This document shows, piece after piece, positions 43,511-52,045 of a DNA stretch of 64,000 nucleotides. The notes under the pieces are model-generated. The model made no database searches, was not told where the DNA came from, and was given only the letters and a program-made list of their open reading frames with translations. Origin of the DNA: Natronohydrobacter thiooxidans (GTDB lineage: Bacteria; Pseudomonadota; Alphaproteobacteria; Rhodobacterales; Rhodobacteraceae). The DNA lies in the NCBI RefSeq assembly GCF_001884735.1, contig NZ_MJAP01000003.1, forward strand, positions 613,369 through 677,368, read 5' to 3'. A program made the position numbers and the translations under genes. Each line of letters opens with the position of its first letter. Position 1 is the first letter of the stretch.

Positions 43511-45026
43511 AATCGTGTCCCTTGCCAGGCCCGGCATTGCTTGCCGATGCAGATTGAATGAGGTTTTCCGGCGACAGCCGGGTGCCCGTGAGTTCCTCGA
43601 CGATGGCCCCCTGACTGAAAACGATGGCACGATGGCAGATTGTGGCAATCTCTTCGAAATCCGTGGACACGACGAGAATGCCAACACCCTGCTCCAGGGC
43701 CTTGTTCAGAAGCGCGTAGATCTCGGCCTTGGCGCCGACATCGACACCCGCCGTTGGATCCTCGCAGATCAGTAGCTCCCGGTTCGTTGCCAACCAGCGC
43801 CCGATCACCACCTTTTGCTGGTTGCCCCCCGACAACGCCTCGATGGCAAGGGTGGGATCGTTGGGCGACAGACCCAGTTCCCGACCGATGGCTGCCGCCT
43901 GATCGGCTTCGCGCGACTGGGACAACAGGTTCAGAAGGCTTCGTCCGATCCCCTCGGGATTGAGGAAGGTGTTCTCGCGGATCGACAGGCTCATCGCCAC
44001 GGATTCCTCTGTCCGGTCCTTGGCGACCAGTCCGATGCCCGACCTCATGGCGGTTTGTTGCGACCGGAGATCCGGCGTCCTCCCATTCAACCGGACCTCG
44101 CCCGTATGCGGATGAGCACCGAACAGCGCCCTCGACAGGGCCTCGTGCCCTGCGCCTCTCAGACCGACAAGACCGACGATCTCTCCCTTGCGCAGGTTGA
44201 CATCCAGCGGACCGACGCTGCCTGCGGAAAAGCCCTTCAGCGTCAGTACGGTATCGCCCGGCGGCTGGTCCGACTTGATCGTGGCCCGCGTCTTTCTCCC
44301 GACGATCTTGAGGACCAGTTCCTCGGGCGTGGTGTGTTCGATGGCGCGGATGCCCACCATTTCGCCATCGCGCAGGACCGCGACCCGATCCGCGATCCGA
44401 AAGATTTCGTCCAGGCGGTGGCTGACGTAGATCATCCCGACGCCCTTCTCGCGCAGCGGACGAATCGCCGCGAAGAGCCGCTCCACCTCGTCGGCGGGCA
44501 AGGATGCTGTCGGTTCGTCCAGAACAAGGAATTCGCTGTCCACAGCCAGGGCGCGCGCAATCGCAACCAATGACTTTTCGGTGCGCGACAGGTCCTCGAC
44601 CCGGGTTGTCGGATCAAAGTCGCAGTCAACGCGGGCAAGCGCCTCGGCGGCGAACTTCCCGACCTCGGACCATTGGATCAGCCCCTTCCTGCGCTTGAAC
44701 CCCAGCGCGAGCGCGATGTTTTCTGCCACGGTCATCCATTCGATCAACCCGAGATCCTGGTGGATGAAGGCAACCTTCTGTCGTTCACCAAATCCCGCCG
44801 GGCGATGTTCGTATGGCTTGCCATTGATCAGGACCTGTCCCGAATCCGGCCTGTGGATACCCCCCAGAACCTTGATCAGCGTGGACTTGCCCGCGCCGTT
44901 TTCTCCCAAGAGGGCGACGATCTCTCCCCGACCCACGGCCAGAGAGACGTCGCGAAGGGCATATGTGCCCCCGAAGTGTTTGTCGATGCTGTCGAAGAAC
45001 AGCCCGCTGCGGCGCAGATCGTCCAT
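43497..45026 (-). CDS. Sugar ABC transporter ATPase with two nucleotide-binding domains (RbsA-like)
   Basis: The product is 509 residues with tandem ABC domains. Domain 1 has Walker A GENGAGKSTLIK near 43, signature LSRTEKSLVAIARAL and Walker B FLVLDEPTASL. Domain 2 has a degenerate Walker A (GLRGAGHEALSR near 285), an intact signature LSGGNQQKVVIGRWL and LLICEDPTAGVD. This asymmetry is normal for ribose-type ATPases. It is the promoter-proximal gene, starts after GGGGGAGGGACA and is divergent from the LacI gene. Confidence 0.93.
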   Translation of the reverse strand: MDDLRRSGLFFDSIDKHFGGTYALRDVSLAVGRGEIVALLGENGAGKSTLIKVLGGIHRPDSGQVLINGKPYEHRPAGFGERQKVAFIHQDLGLIEWMTVAENIALALGFKRRKGLIQWSEVGKFAAEALARVDCDFDPTTRVEDLSRTEKSLVAIARALAVDSEFLVLDEPTASLPADEVERLFAAIRPLREKGVGMIYVSHRLDEIFRIADRVAVLRDGEMVGIRAIEHTTPEELVLKIVGRKTRATIKSDQPPGDTVLTLKGFSAGSVGPLDVNLRKGEIVGLVGLRGAGHEALSRALFGAHPHTGEVRLNGRTPDLRSQQTAMRSGIGLVAKDRTEESVAMSLSIRENTFLNPEGIGRSLLNLLSQSREADQAAAIGRELGLSPNDPTLAIEALSGGNQQKVVIGRWLATNRELLICEDPTAGVDVGAKAEIYALLNKALEQGVGILVVSTDFEEIATICHRAIVFSQGAIVEELTGTRLSPENLIQSASASNAGPGKGHDYAIA

Positions 45027-45064
45027 TGTCCCTCCCCCGGAACGAGCATTGCAAACACGGTGCT

Positions 45065-45131
45065 TTACCCGTAACGTAACGCAAGTCTTGAACGGCATCA
45101 GCAAACAGTCAAGGAAAAAGTTACCGGTAAC
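45065..45131. promoter_or_regulatory. LacI-type operators between the sugar ABC operon and lacI
   Basis: GTTACCGGTAAC at 45120-45131 is a perfect 12-bp palindrome, 14 bp before the LacI start. TTACCCGTAA at 45065-45074 is the same core with one mismatch, nearer the ATPase gene. Sites with a central CG symmetric step are usual for LacI-family regulators, and the divergent layout supports control of both genes. Confidence 0.75.
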
Positions 45132-45145
45132 GTGACTCCGCGCTC

Positions 45146-46174
45146 ATGGACAATAATGTAAGTAAAACCAATAAGGTAAGCCTCTCGATTGTTGCCGAGG
45201 CAGCCGGTGTGTCGAAGATGACAGCCAGCCGCGTCATGCGCGGCGAAGGCGGCTATTCCGAAAAAACACGCGAAAAGGTCATGGCTCAGGTCGACGCGTT
45301 GGGCTATCTGCCGAATCGGCTTGCACCCCTTCTTGCAGGCGACACAACATCAACTTTCGTGGGTGTGTCCATCCCCGATCTCGGAAACGAAGTTTTCGCG
45401 CAGGTGTTGGAAGGCATAGACCAGAAACTTGGGTCGCATGGCTACCAGACCGTTCTTGGCCTGACTCAGCATACCCTTGAAAAGGAAGAAAGCTGGATCG
45501 AAACCGTCCTGTCCTGGCAACCCGCCGGACTGATCCTTACCGGCAGGTCCCACTCCCGGCGGGCGCTCGACCTGCTGATGAATGCGGGCCTTCCCATCGT
45601 CGAGATCTGGGACCTCAATTCCAGCCCCCTGGACATGAATGTCGGCCTCGCCCATTTCGACAGTGGCTATGAGATGGGGCGATATCTCGTCAGGCTCGGC
45701 TACAAGGCCTTTGGATATGTTGGCACGTCCCACGACACGGCAAATGCAGCGTCACGACGACTGGAAGGGTTCAGCAAGGCCGTCAGCGACGGCGGAGGCA
45801 CTCTGGTCCGGCAGTTTTGCCTGCATGACACTGCTAATTTCTACCCGGGATTCTACGGAACCGAGCAACTGCTTGCTTCCGGTGCAAAGGTCGAATGCAT
45901 CTACTTCCAGAACGACTCCATGGCGTTTGGCGGATTTCAATACTGCGAGCGTATCGGCTTGAGCATTCCGCGAGACATCGGGATCGCAGGCTGGGGCGAT
46001 ATGCCGATCTCGTCAGTCCTTCGGAAACGCTTGACGTCGATCCACGTTCCGCACCTCAAGCTTGGACAAGCTGCCGCCGAAGCGATGGTCTCACGATTGA
46101 AGGGGGAGGCTGTTATCGACAGCCGCGATATCGGCTTCAGCCTCGTACCCGGCCAGACAGTTCGAGAACTGTAA
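45146..46174 (+). CDS. LacI-family transcriptional regulator
   Basis: The product is 342 residues. The N-terminal LacI domain reads SIVAEAAGVSKMTASRVMRGEG with the hinge helix EKVMAQVDALGYLPNRLAPLLAG. The C-terminal domain is a sugar-binding fold (VGVSIPDLGNEVFAQVLEGI, ending AGWGDMPISSVLRKRLTSI). It probably represses the divergent sugar importer through the palindromes at 45065-45131 and its own gene. No clear ribosome site precedes the ATG. Confidence 0.92.
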   Translation: MDNNVSKTNKVSLSIVAEAAGVSKMTASRVMRGEGGYSEKTREKVMAQVDALGYLPNRLAPLLAGDTTSTFVGVSIPDLGNEVFAQVLEGIDQKLGSHGYQTVLGLTQHTLEKEESWIETVLSWQPAGLILTGRSHSRRALDLLMNAGLPIVEIWDLNSSPLDMNVGLAHFDSGYEMGRYLVRLGYKAFGYVGTSHDTANAASRRLEGFSKAVSDGGGTLVRQFCLHDTANFYPGFYGTEQLLASGAKVECIYFQNDSMAFGGFQYCERIGLSIPRDIGIAGWGDMPISSVLRKRLTSIHVPHLKLGQAAAEAMVSRLKGEAVIDSRDIGFSLVPGQTVREL

Positions 46175-46512
46175 CGTCGCTGACCTGAGTATCAAAGGTC
46201 AAGCGGGCCCTGTTGCCCGAAATCCAGAACTTCCGCTGCCGCATCCGCGGGAAAATCCTCTATTCTCAGTTGCTTCAGATAGAGAAGGCACCATTCACGC
46301 CAGCAGGCGGCGTCGGCGTTGCGCAGGGTTGGGGGTCATGTTGCAGCGTGCCCGCTATGGCATTCAGTATGCCCTGTCGCAACGCTTTATACGGTTCTGT
46401 TGACAATAACCGCCGCCCTCCGCTCAACGCCTGGATGTCCAGTAAGTTTGCATTATCGGGCGCACTTGGATAGCCTGAAAGACAGGTCCAGAATGAAGGG
46501 AGTTTCGAGGAT
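46175..46512. other. Intergenic region without a recognised gene
   Basis: About 340 bases between lacI and the recombinase. A weak hairpin (TGACCT ... AGGTCA, near 46182-46202) follows the lacI stop. Nothing else could be assigned, including no recognisable attachment site. Confidence 0.35.
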
Positions 46513-47625
46513 ATGGCGCCGGGACAGGATGCAAAATCGGGGGTAACGGGTACTGGCGCGCCCGATGATCCTTTACGCGACGAGGGCGGGCAGGAAAGCC
46601 GTGATGCCATCGCGCTGCCCGCGCATCTGGCCGGGTCCGGCAGGCTGGATCGGCTGGTCGACACGGCCCGCGACTATGCGCGCGCGGCCGCGTCTGACAA
46701 CACGCTCAAAGCCTATGCCAAGGACTGGGCGCATTTCGCGCGTTGGTGCCGGATGCGGGCGGCCGATCCCCTGCCCCCCTCGCCCGAACTCATTGGCCTC
46801 TATATCGCCGATCTGGCCGCGCCCCAACCCATGGGCACGCGCAAGCCCCCTGCCCTGTCCGTGGCCTCGATCGAGCGCCGCCTGTCGGGCCTGGGCTGGA
46901 ATTATCAGCAGCGCGGCTTTTCGCTGGATCGCAAGAACCGCCATATTGCGTCTGTGCTGGCCGGTATCCGGCGCCAACATGCCCGCCCGCCGGTGCAGAA
47001 AGAGGCGATTCTGGCCGAGGATATCCGCGCGATGGTCGCCACCTTGCCCCATGACCTGCGCGGGCTGCGTGACCGCGCCATGCTGCTGATCGGCTTTGCG
47101 GGCGGTTTGCGACGCTCCGAGATTGTCAGTCTGGACCGGCACAAGGATGACACCATAGACAGCGGTGGCTGGATTGACATTCTGGACGGCGGCGCACTGA
47201 TCACCCTGCGCGGCAAGACCGGCTGGCGCGAGGTCGAGATCGGGCGCGGATCGTCGGATCAGACCTGCCCGGTCCACGCGCTGGAACAATGGCTGCATTT
47301 CGCGCGCATCGATTTCGGGCCGGTTTTTACCAGCGTCACACGCGACGGCAAACGCGTGCGCGAGCATCGGCTCAATGACAAGCATGTCGCGCGGCTGATC
47401 AAGTCCTGCGTGCTGGCCGCGGGCCTGCGCCCCGACCTGCCCGATGCGGAACGCGTCAAGCTCTATTCCGGCCACAGCTTGCGTGCGGGTCTCGCCAGCA
47501 GCGCCGAAGTCGATGAACGCTATGTCCAGAAACAGCTCGGCCATGCCAGCGCCGAGATGACCCGCCGCTATCAGCGCAGGCGCGACAGGTTCCGTGTGAA
47601 TCTGACCAAGGCGGCAGGGTTGTGA
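46513..47625 (+). CDS. Tyrosine-type site-specific recombinase (integrase)
   Basis: The product is 370 residues. An N-terminal SAM-like DNA-binding domain (about 45-160, with SDNTLKAYAKDWAHFARWC) precedes a catalytic domain with the full set of residues: Arg200 (GGLRRSEI), Lys235 (GKTGWREVEI), His321-Arg324 (GHSLRAGL), His344 (LGHASAEM) and Tyr353 (RRYQRR). It should be active. It starts after GAGGAT. It stands next to a toxin-antitoxin pair and an IS481 relic, so this 2-kb stretch looks like the remains of a mobile element, although no att repeats were found. Confidence 0.9.
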   Translation: MAPGQDAKSGVTGTGAPDDPLRDEGGQESRDAIALPAHLAGSGRLDRLVDTARDYARAAASDNTLKAYAKDWAHFARWCRMRAADPLPPSPELIGLYIADLAAPQPMGTRKPPALSVASIERRLSGLGWNYQQRGFSLDRKNRHIASVLAGIRRQHARPPVQKEAILAEDIRAMVATLPHDLRGLRDRAMLLIGFAGGLRRSEIVSLDRHKDDTIDSGGWIDILDGGALITLRGKTGWREVEIGRGSSDQTCPVHALEQWLHFARIDFGPVFTSVTRDGKRVREHRLNDKHVARLIKSCVLAAGLRPDLPDAERVKLYSGHSLRAGLASSAEVDERYVQKQLGHASAEMTRRYQRRRDRFRVNLTKAAGL

Positions 47626-47634
47626 CCCCTTGCC

Positions 47635-48045
47635 CTATCGTGGCGCGAAAGGATTCTCGATAGCAACACCGGTCGGGCTGAAATCACTGACATTGCCCGT
47701 TACAACAGTTGCGCCATGATGCAGCGCCGTCGCGGCAATCATCAGATCTGCGCCAGTATGCCCGATCTCTGACGACAGGCGCCCCCAGATCCGCGCATCC
47801 TCTGCCCCGAAAGCCAGCAGCCTGTCCGAAAACAACAGCATCGTGCGATCGAGCCAAGCGCGAAGGTCACGGGCGAAAGCCGGATCGCGGGCATCTTGGT
47901 GCCGGATACCACGCTCGATTTCCCCGAGCGTAATCACGCTCAAGAAAAGATCCTGCTCCACTTTTCCGCGCAACCAGGCTTCCACGCGCGGCGCCCGGTC
48001 GGGACGGCGCACTGCCGAGATGACATTGGCATCCAGAATATACAT
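47635..48045 (-). CDS. vapC: VapC-type PIN-domain toxin
   Basis: The product is 136 residues of PIN fold. The acidic metal-binding residues are in place: Asp5 (YILDANVISAV), Glu42 (TLGEIERGI), Asp100 (HTGADLMIAATAL) and Asp121 (TGNVSDFSP). VapC proteins are Mg-dependent endoribonucleases, often cutting tRNA. Its ATG overlaps the antitoxin stop by 1 bp, the usual coupling that keeps antitoxin in excess. Confidence 0.92.
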   Translation of the reverse strand: MYILDANVISAVRRPDRAPRVEAWLRGKVEQDLFLSVITLGEIERGIRHQDARDPAFARDLRAWLDRTMLLFSDRLLAFGAEDARIWGRLSSEIGHTGADLMIAATALHHGATVVTGNVSDFSPTGVAIENPFAPR

Positions 48046-48287
48046 CAGAAGCTGACATCGCGCGGCGCAGCCTGGGCGCGCGGCACATCGCCTCCGGGAA
48101 ATGCCATCAAGTGATCGGCAAAGCTCTCTCTGGCCTCGACAGCGCCTTTCAGAAGGCGGTGATACTCATCGGCAGACAGCACAACCACCGCTGGCTTGCC
48201 GCGGCGACTGACCTCCTGTGGGGTGCCGGCAAGGGCCGCATCCACAACCGCGCTGAATTTGTTCTTTGCGTCCTGCACAGTCCACAT
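48045..48287 (-). CDS. Phd/YefM-type antitoxin
   Basis: The product is 80 residues. The N-terminal DNA-binding part reads TVQDAKNKFSAVVDAALAGTPQEVSRRGKPAVVVLSADEY, the Phd/YefM pattern. The C-terminal tail is the part expected to wrap the toxin. It should repress its own promoter, and a palindrome at 48302-48317 lies where this would act. It is the first gene of the pair. Confidence 0.9.
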   Translation of the reverse strand: MWTVQDAKNKFSAVVDAALAGTPQEVSRRGKPAVVVLSADEYHRLLKGAVEARESFADHLMAFPGGDVPRAQAAPRDVSF

Positions 48288-48301
48288 CTGCTCAAATCCA
48301 T

Positions 48302-48347
48302 CTAGCTACCTAGCTAGACAGATAGGGCTTGACTTGCGTACTGTCAA
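48302..48347 (-). promoter_or_regulatory. Promoter and palindromic operator of the toxin-antitoxin pair
   Basis: On the minus strand TTGACA (48347-48342) and TATCTG (48324-48319) are 17 bp apart. CTAGCT-ACCT-AGCTAG at 48302-48317 is an inverted repeat immediately after the -10, so the antitoxin would cover the start of transcription. The -35 overlaps the stop codon of the IS481 relic. Confidence 0.75.
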
Positions 48348-48512
48348 GGATGGATCGGATTGAAGACGCGTCTTGCTGGCTCTGATGTCCAGCATTTGCA
48401 GATAAGCTCGTCGGGCGAGAGCCCCTTGAGGGCCTTCAACCGTCGACCATAATTGTAGACGCTGAAGAAGCCCGCGAGATACCGCGTGAGCGGATCGTAG
48501 TCATCCCGGTGA
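48344..48512 (-). pseudogene. IS481-family transposase, C-terminal remnant
   Basis: On the minus strand the frame reads HRDDYDPLTRYLAGFFSVYN then YGRRLKALKGLSPDELICKC and WTSEPARRVFNPIHP before a TGA at 48346-48344. This is the C-terminus of IS481 transposases, after the catalytic core. Upstream homology stops at about 48512. No N-terminal part is attached. It is on the opposite strand to the N-terminal relic at 39534. Confidence 0.82.
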
Positions 48513-48865
48513 CCTGCCCCAACACGCCGACCACGCCCCGCGCTGGCGGCGATGGCAGGTCTGCGGGCGATGGTCCGCGGGCTGGGGTGAGGCGGGGTTT
48601 GCGGGACGCAAGCGGACAGTTGACAGTGGGAGAAAGCCGCGCAGCGCCCGGTCGCGGGCGGGCGCTCCTGCCGGTCTGGGCTGGGCAGTTTATGTTACGG
48701 CCACCTCCGACGGTCGCGCGACATGCGAGGGTGAATAGCGCCCGCCGTCGTGCCGAAGGCACGCCTCCGGCGTGACGGGGCGGCCGGGCGCTGCGCGGCG
48801 GCCTGCGGCCTTCTCACCGCGCGGGGCAGGCCAAGGGGCGGTCCGCAACGGGCTCAAGTCTCCCC
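48513..48865. other. GC-rich intergenic region without a recognised gene
   Basis: About 350 bases between the IS481 relic and ackA. They contain small hairpins, for example CGTGCC-GAA-GGCACG at 48749-48763 followed by ACGCC-TCC-GGCGT. Frames are open only because of the high GC and show no protein motif. Confidence 0.4.
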
Positions 48866-50002
48866 CTATCCCAACACCCCCAACACCCCCCGCGCGATCT
48901 CGCCTTCCTCATCCGCCGGGATGACCCAGAGCGCCACCCGCGCCCCCTCGGCATGCAGGCGCGGACCGTTCTCCGCGTTGCGTGCGGGGTCCAGTTCCGC
49001 GCCCAGCCAGCCAAGATGCGCCACGATGCCCGCCCGCACCTCGCGGGCATTCTCGCCGATGCCGCCGGTAAAGACGATGGCATCGAGCCCCCCCATCGCC
49101 GCGATCAGGCTGCCAGCGTGGCGCGCGGCCCAGTAGCAGAAATGGTCGATCGCGAAACGGGCGCTGTCGGTTCCGGCCTCAGACAGGCTTCGCATATCGG
49201 CACTCAACCCCGACAGGCCCAAAAGCCCCGATTGATGGTTCAGTAACTGGCGGGTCTCGGCGATCCCGCGCTCCTCGGCCAGGTGCAGCACGGCATTGCC
49301 GTCAATACTGCCGCTGCGCGTGCCCATGGTCAGCCCTTCGAGCGGCGAATAGCCCATGGTGGTCGCGACCGACTGCCCGCCCCGGATAGCACACAGCGAG
49401 GCGCCATTGCCCAGATGACAAGCCAGCAGGCGGCGGGGCAGATGGCCCGCGAGTTGCGGCAGGCGGCGGGTCAGGGCGGCGTAGCTGAGACCGTGAAACC
49501 CGTAGCGGCGGATGCCCTGGGCGGTGATCTCGGGCGGCAGGGCGTAACGGGTCGCCAGATCCGGGTTTGTCGCGTGAAAGGCCGTGTCGAAACAGGCGAC
49601 TTGCGGCAGGTCGGGGGCAAGTTCAGTGATCGCGTCGATGGCCGCCAGATTATGCGGGTTGTGCAAAGGGGCGAGCGGGATGCAGGCTTTGATCGCGTCG
49701 CGGGTCGCAGGCGTGATGCGGGTTGGCCGGGTCAGATCTGTACCGCCATGCACGACACGGTGTCCGACCGCGCCAAGCGCATCCAGCGTGACGCCCTGAC
49801 CGGCCAGCGCCTCAAGGATCGCTTTCAGCGCGCTTGCATGGTCGGGCATGGGTGTGGTGCTGCGCCTGTCCCCCAGACGCAGGGTCGCAGCCCCGCCGAT
49901 GGCATCGGCCGCGCCGGTCAGGATCCGGCGCAGATCGGGGTCAAACAGCGTGAGCTTGATCGAGGACGACCCGGCATTGAGGATCAGGATCGGTTTGTCC
50001 AT
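48866..50002 (-). CDS. ackA: Acetate kinase
   Basis: The product is 378 residues from the ATG at 50002. Acetate kinase signatures are ILILNAGSSSIKLTLFD (residues 5-21), HNPHNLAAI, ACFDTAFHATNPDLATRYALP, HGLSYAAL, HLGNGASLCAI and FTGGIGENA. It converts acetyl phosphate and ADP to acetate and ATP. It follows xsc and a small membrane-protein gene, so its substrate is probably the acetyl phosphate released by Xsc. Its start overlaps the 59-residue gene by 19 bp. Confidence 0.94.
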   Translation of the reverse strand: MDKPILILNAGSSSIKLTLFDPDLRRILTGAADAIGGAATLRLGDRRSTTPMPDHASALKAILEALAGQGVTLDALGAVGHRVVHGGTDLTRPTRITPATRDAIKACIPLAPLHNPHNLAAIDAITELAPDLPQVACFDTAFHATNPDLATRYALPPEITAQGIRRYGFHGLSYAALTRRLPQLAGHLPRRLLACHLGNGASLCAIRGGQSVATTMGYSPLEGLTMGTRSGSIDGNAVLHLAEERGIAETRQLLNHQSGLLGLSGLSADMRSLSEAGTDSARFAIDHFCYWAARHAGSLIAAMGGLDAIVFTGGIGENAREVRAGIVAHLGWLGAELDPARNAENGPRLHAEGARVALWVIPADEEGEIARGVLGVLG

Positions 50003-50163
50003 CTCAGAGCCCCCCAGAGGCTGCGGATCAGTCCCGGCGCCGTAGAAGTGATCACCAGCGCCGAGAAGCCGAAGCCCAAATAGCCGCGCATCCAGGCCAC
50101 GCCAAGGATGCCAAGGGCGAGATAGCCCATCTGCCAAAGCCCCAGCCCCAGCGGCGCGGCCAC
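49984..50163 (-). CDS. Small two-helix membrane protein between xsc and ackA
   Basis: A GTG at 50163, 7 bp after the xsc stop, begins a 59-residue frame ending inside the start of ackA (19-bp overlap). The product is hydrophobic with two likely membrane helices (LGLWQMGYLALGILGVAWM and YLGFGFSALVITSTAPGLI) and a basic C-terminal tail (RSLWGALRWTNRS). Tight spacing on both sides supports a real gene. I do not recognise the family. A link to export of sulfite or acetate is conceivable but not shown. Confidence 0.6.
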   Translation of the reverse strand: MAAPLGLGLWQMGYLALGILGVAWMRGYLGFGFSALVITSTAPGLIRSLWGALRWTNRS

Positions 50164-50170
50164 CCGCGCC

Positions 50171-51946
50171 TCAGACGACCTGCGGGCGCATGTCGTCGCG
50201 GCTGACACCGGCCACAGCGACCGGGGTTTTCATCGCATCGCGGCGGAACGGATCGCCCAGTTCCTGATTGATCATGGCCTCGATCAGCGTGGTCTTGCCG
50301 TGTTTCATCTGATCCTCGATGGCCTTATGCAGCGCGGCGGTCAGCTCCTCCATGCTCCGCGCCTGCACGCCCTGCAAGCCGCAAGCCTGCGCGATGCCTG
50401 CGTAGCTCACCTGTTCATCCAGTTCCGTGCCCACAAAATTATCATCATACCACAGCGTCGAGTTGCGCTTTTCCGCGCCCCACTGGTAGTTGCGGAAGAC
50501 GATCATGGTGATCGCAGGCCATTCCGGGCGGCCAATCGCGGTCAGTTCCGTCACCGCAATCCCGAAAGCGCCATCGCCTGCGAAGCCCACCACCGGCACA
50601 TTGGGGCAGCCGATCTTGGCACCGATAATCGAGGGCAGACCATAGCCGCACGGCCCGAACAGGCCGGGGGCCAGATATTTGCGGCCCGCCTCAAAACTCG
50701 GATAGGCATTGCCGATGGCGCAATTATTGCCGATATCGCTGGAAATGATCGCCTCTTTCGGCAGCGCGCTCTGGATCGCACGCCATGCCATGCGGGGGCT
50801 CATCCAGTCGGGCTTGGCCGCGCGGGCGCGCTCATTCCATGTGGTGCCGGGATCGTCCTCTTCATGGTCCATCGAGGACAATTGCTGCGCCCATGCCGAT
50901 TTGCGGCGCGCGATCTCATCCTTGCGCGCCTCGCGGCCCGCATCGCCTGCGCTGTCCGAGAGCCGCGCCAAAATCCCTTCGGCAGTTTTCTTCGCATCAC
51001 CGACAATGCCCACCGTGACTTTCTTGGTCAGGCCGATCCGGTCGGGGTTGATATCGACCTGAATGATCTTGGCGCCCGTGGGCCAGTAGTCGATCCCGTA
51101 GCCCGGCAGCGTACTGAACGGGTTCAGCCGCGTGCCAAGACACAGCACCACATCGGCCTGCGCGATCAGCTCCATCGCGGCCTTGGAGCCGTTATAGCCC
51201 AGAGGCCCGGCGAAAAGCGGATGGGTGCCGGGGAAGGCGTCATTATGCTGATAACCCACACAAACGGGCGCATCGAGCCGCTCGGCCAGCGCCTTGGATG
51301 CCTCAATCGCCCCCCCGATCACCACGCCCGCGCCGTTCAGGATGACGGGAAAACGCGCCTCTGACAGCAGTTTCGCGGCCTCGGCAAGCGCGGCCTCGCC
51401 ACCTGCGGGGCGCTCGAACGTGACCGGATCGGGGATCTCGATATCAATCACCTGCGTCCAGAAATCGCGCGGCATATTGATCTGCGCGGGCGCGGAATGG
51501 CGCCTGGCCTGACAGATCACCCGGTTCAGCACTTCGGCCACGCGCGACGGGTCGCGGACTTCCTCCTGATAGGCGACCATATCCGCGAAAAGTCTCATCT
51601 GCTCGACTTCCTGAAAACCGCCCTGCCCGATGGTCTTGTTCGCGGCCTGCGGTGTGACCAGCAACAGCGGCGTGTGGTTCCAATAGGCGGTTTTCACGGC
51701 GGTCACGAAATTGGTGATGCCGGGGCCGTTCTGCGCGATCATCATGCTGACCTTGCCGGTCGCGCGGGTATAGCCGTCCGCCATGAACCCGCCCGAGCCC
51801 TCATGCGCGCAATCCCAGAAGGTGATGCCCGCGCGCGCGAAGAGATCGGAAATCGGCATCATCGCCGATCCGATAATGCCGAACGCATGTTCGATGCCAT
51901 GGCGTTGCAGGGTCTTGATGAAGGCTTCCTCGGTGGTCATGCGCAT
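50171..51946 (-). CDS. xsc: Sulfoacetaldehyde acetyltransferase
   Basis: The product is 591 residues, full length for Xsc, from the ATG at 51946 (AAGGAG upstream). It is a ThDP enzyme. The catalytic Glu lies in CAHEGSGGFMADGYTRATGK near residue 50, and the ThDP/Mg motif is GFAGDGAFGIAVTELTAIGR near 465 followed by FRNYQWGAEKRNS, a segment typical of Xsc. It splits sulfoacetaldehyde with phosphate into sulfite and acetyl phosphate. Direct repeats of the TauR type lie in its promoter (52012-52044). Confidence 0.96.
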   Translation of the reverse strand: MRMTTEEAFIKTLQRHGIEHAFGIIGSAMMPISDLFARAGITFWDCAHEGSGGFMADGYTRATGKVSMMIAQNGPGITNFVTAVKTAYWNHTPLLLVTPQAANKTIGQGGFQEVEQMRLFADMVAYQEEVRDPSRVAEVLNRVICQARRHSAPAQINMPRDFWTQVIDIEIPDPVTFERPAGGEAALAEAAKLLSEARFPVILNGAGVVIGGAIEASKALAERLDAPVCVGYQHNDAFPGTHPLFAGPLGYNGSKAAMELIAQADVVLCLGTRLNPFSTLPGYGIDYWPTGAKIIQVDINPDRIGLTKKVTVGIVGDAKKTAEGILARLSDSAGDAGREARKDEIARRKSAWAQQLSSMDHEEDDPGTTWNERARAAKPDWMSPRMAWRAIQSALPKEAIISSDIGNNCAIGNAYPSFEAGRKYLAPGLFGPCGYGLPSIIGAKIGCPNVPVVGFAGDGAFGIAVTELTAIGRPEWPAITMIVFRNYQWGAEKRNSTLWYDDNFVGTELDEQVSYAGIAQACGLQGVQARSMEELTAALHKAIEDQMKHGKTTLIEAMINQELGDPFRRDAMKTPVAVAGVSRDDMRPQVV

Positions 51947-52011
51947 GGGGCGGCTCCTTGAACGGCAGGGCTTTGACTTGGCCTGAGCAAACACCAAATC
52001 ACTGCGGGGCA

Positions 52012-52044
52012 TTAGGGCCAGATGCGCGCGAGATTTAGCGCCAG
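52012..52044 (-). promoter_or_regulatory. TauR-type direct repeats upstream of xsc
   Basis: On the minus strand CTGGCGCTAA (52044-52035) and CTGGCCCTAA (52021-52012) are direct repeats 23 bp apart. The tpa promoter carries CTGGCCTTA and CTGGCCCTA 22 bp apart. MocR-type regulators bind such two-turn direct repeats. Confidence 0.7.
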
Positions 52045-52045
52045 T

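Noticed and set aside
48513..48865. Open frames between the IS481 relic and ackA as a possible small gene
   Set aside because: No ribosome site, no hydrophobic or conserved pattern, and all frames share the GC-driven composition.
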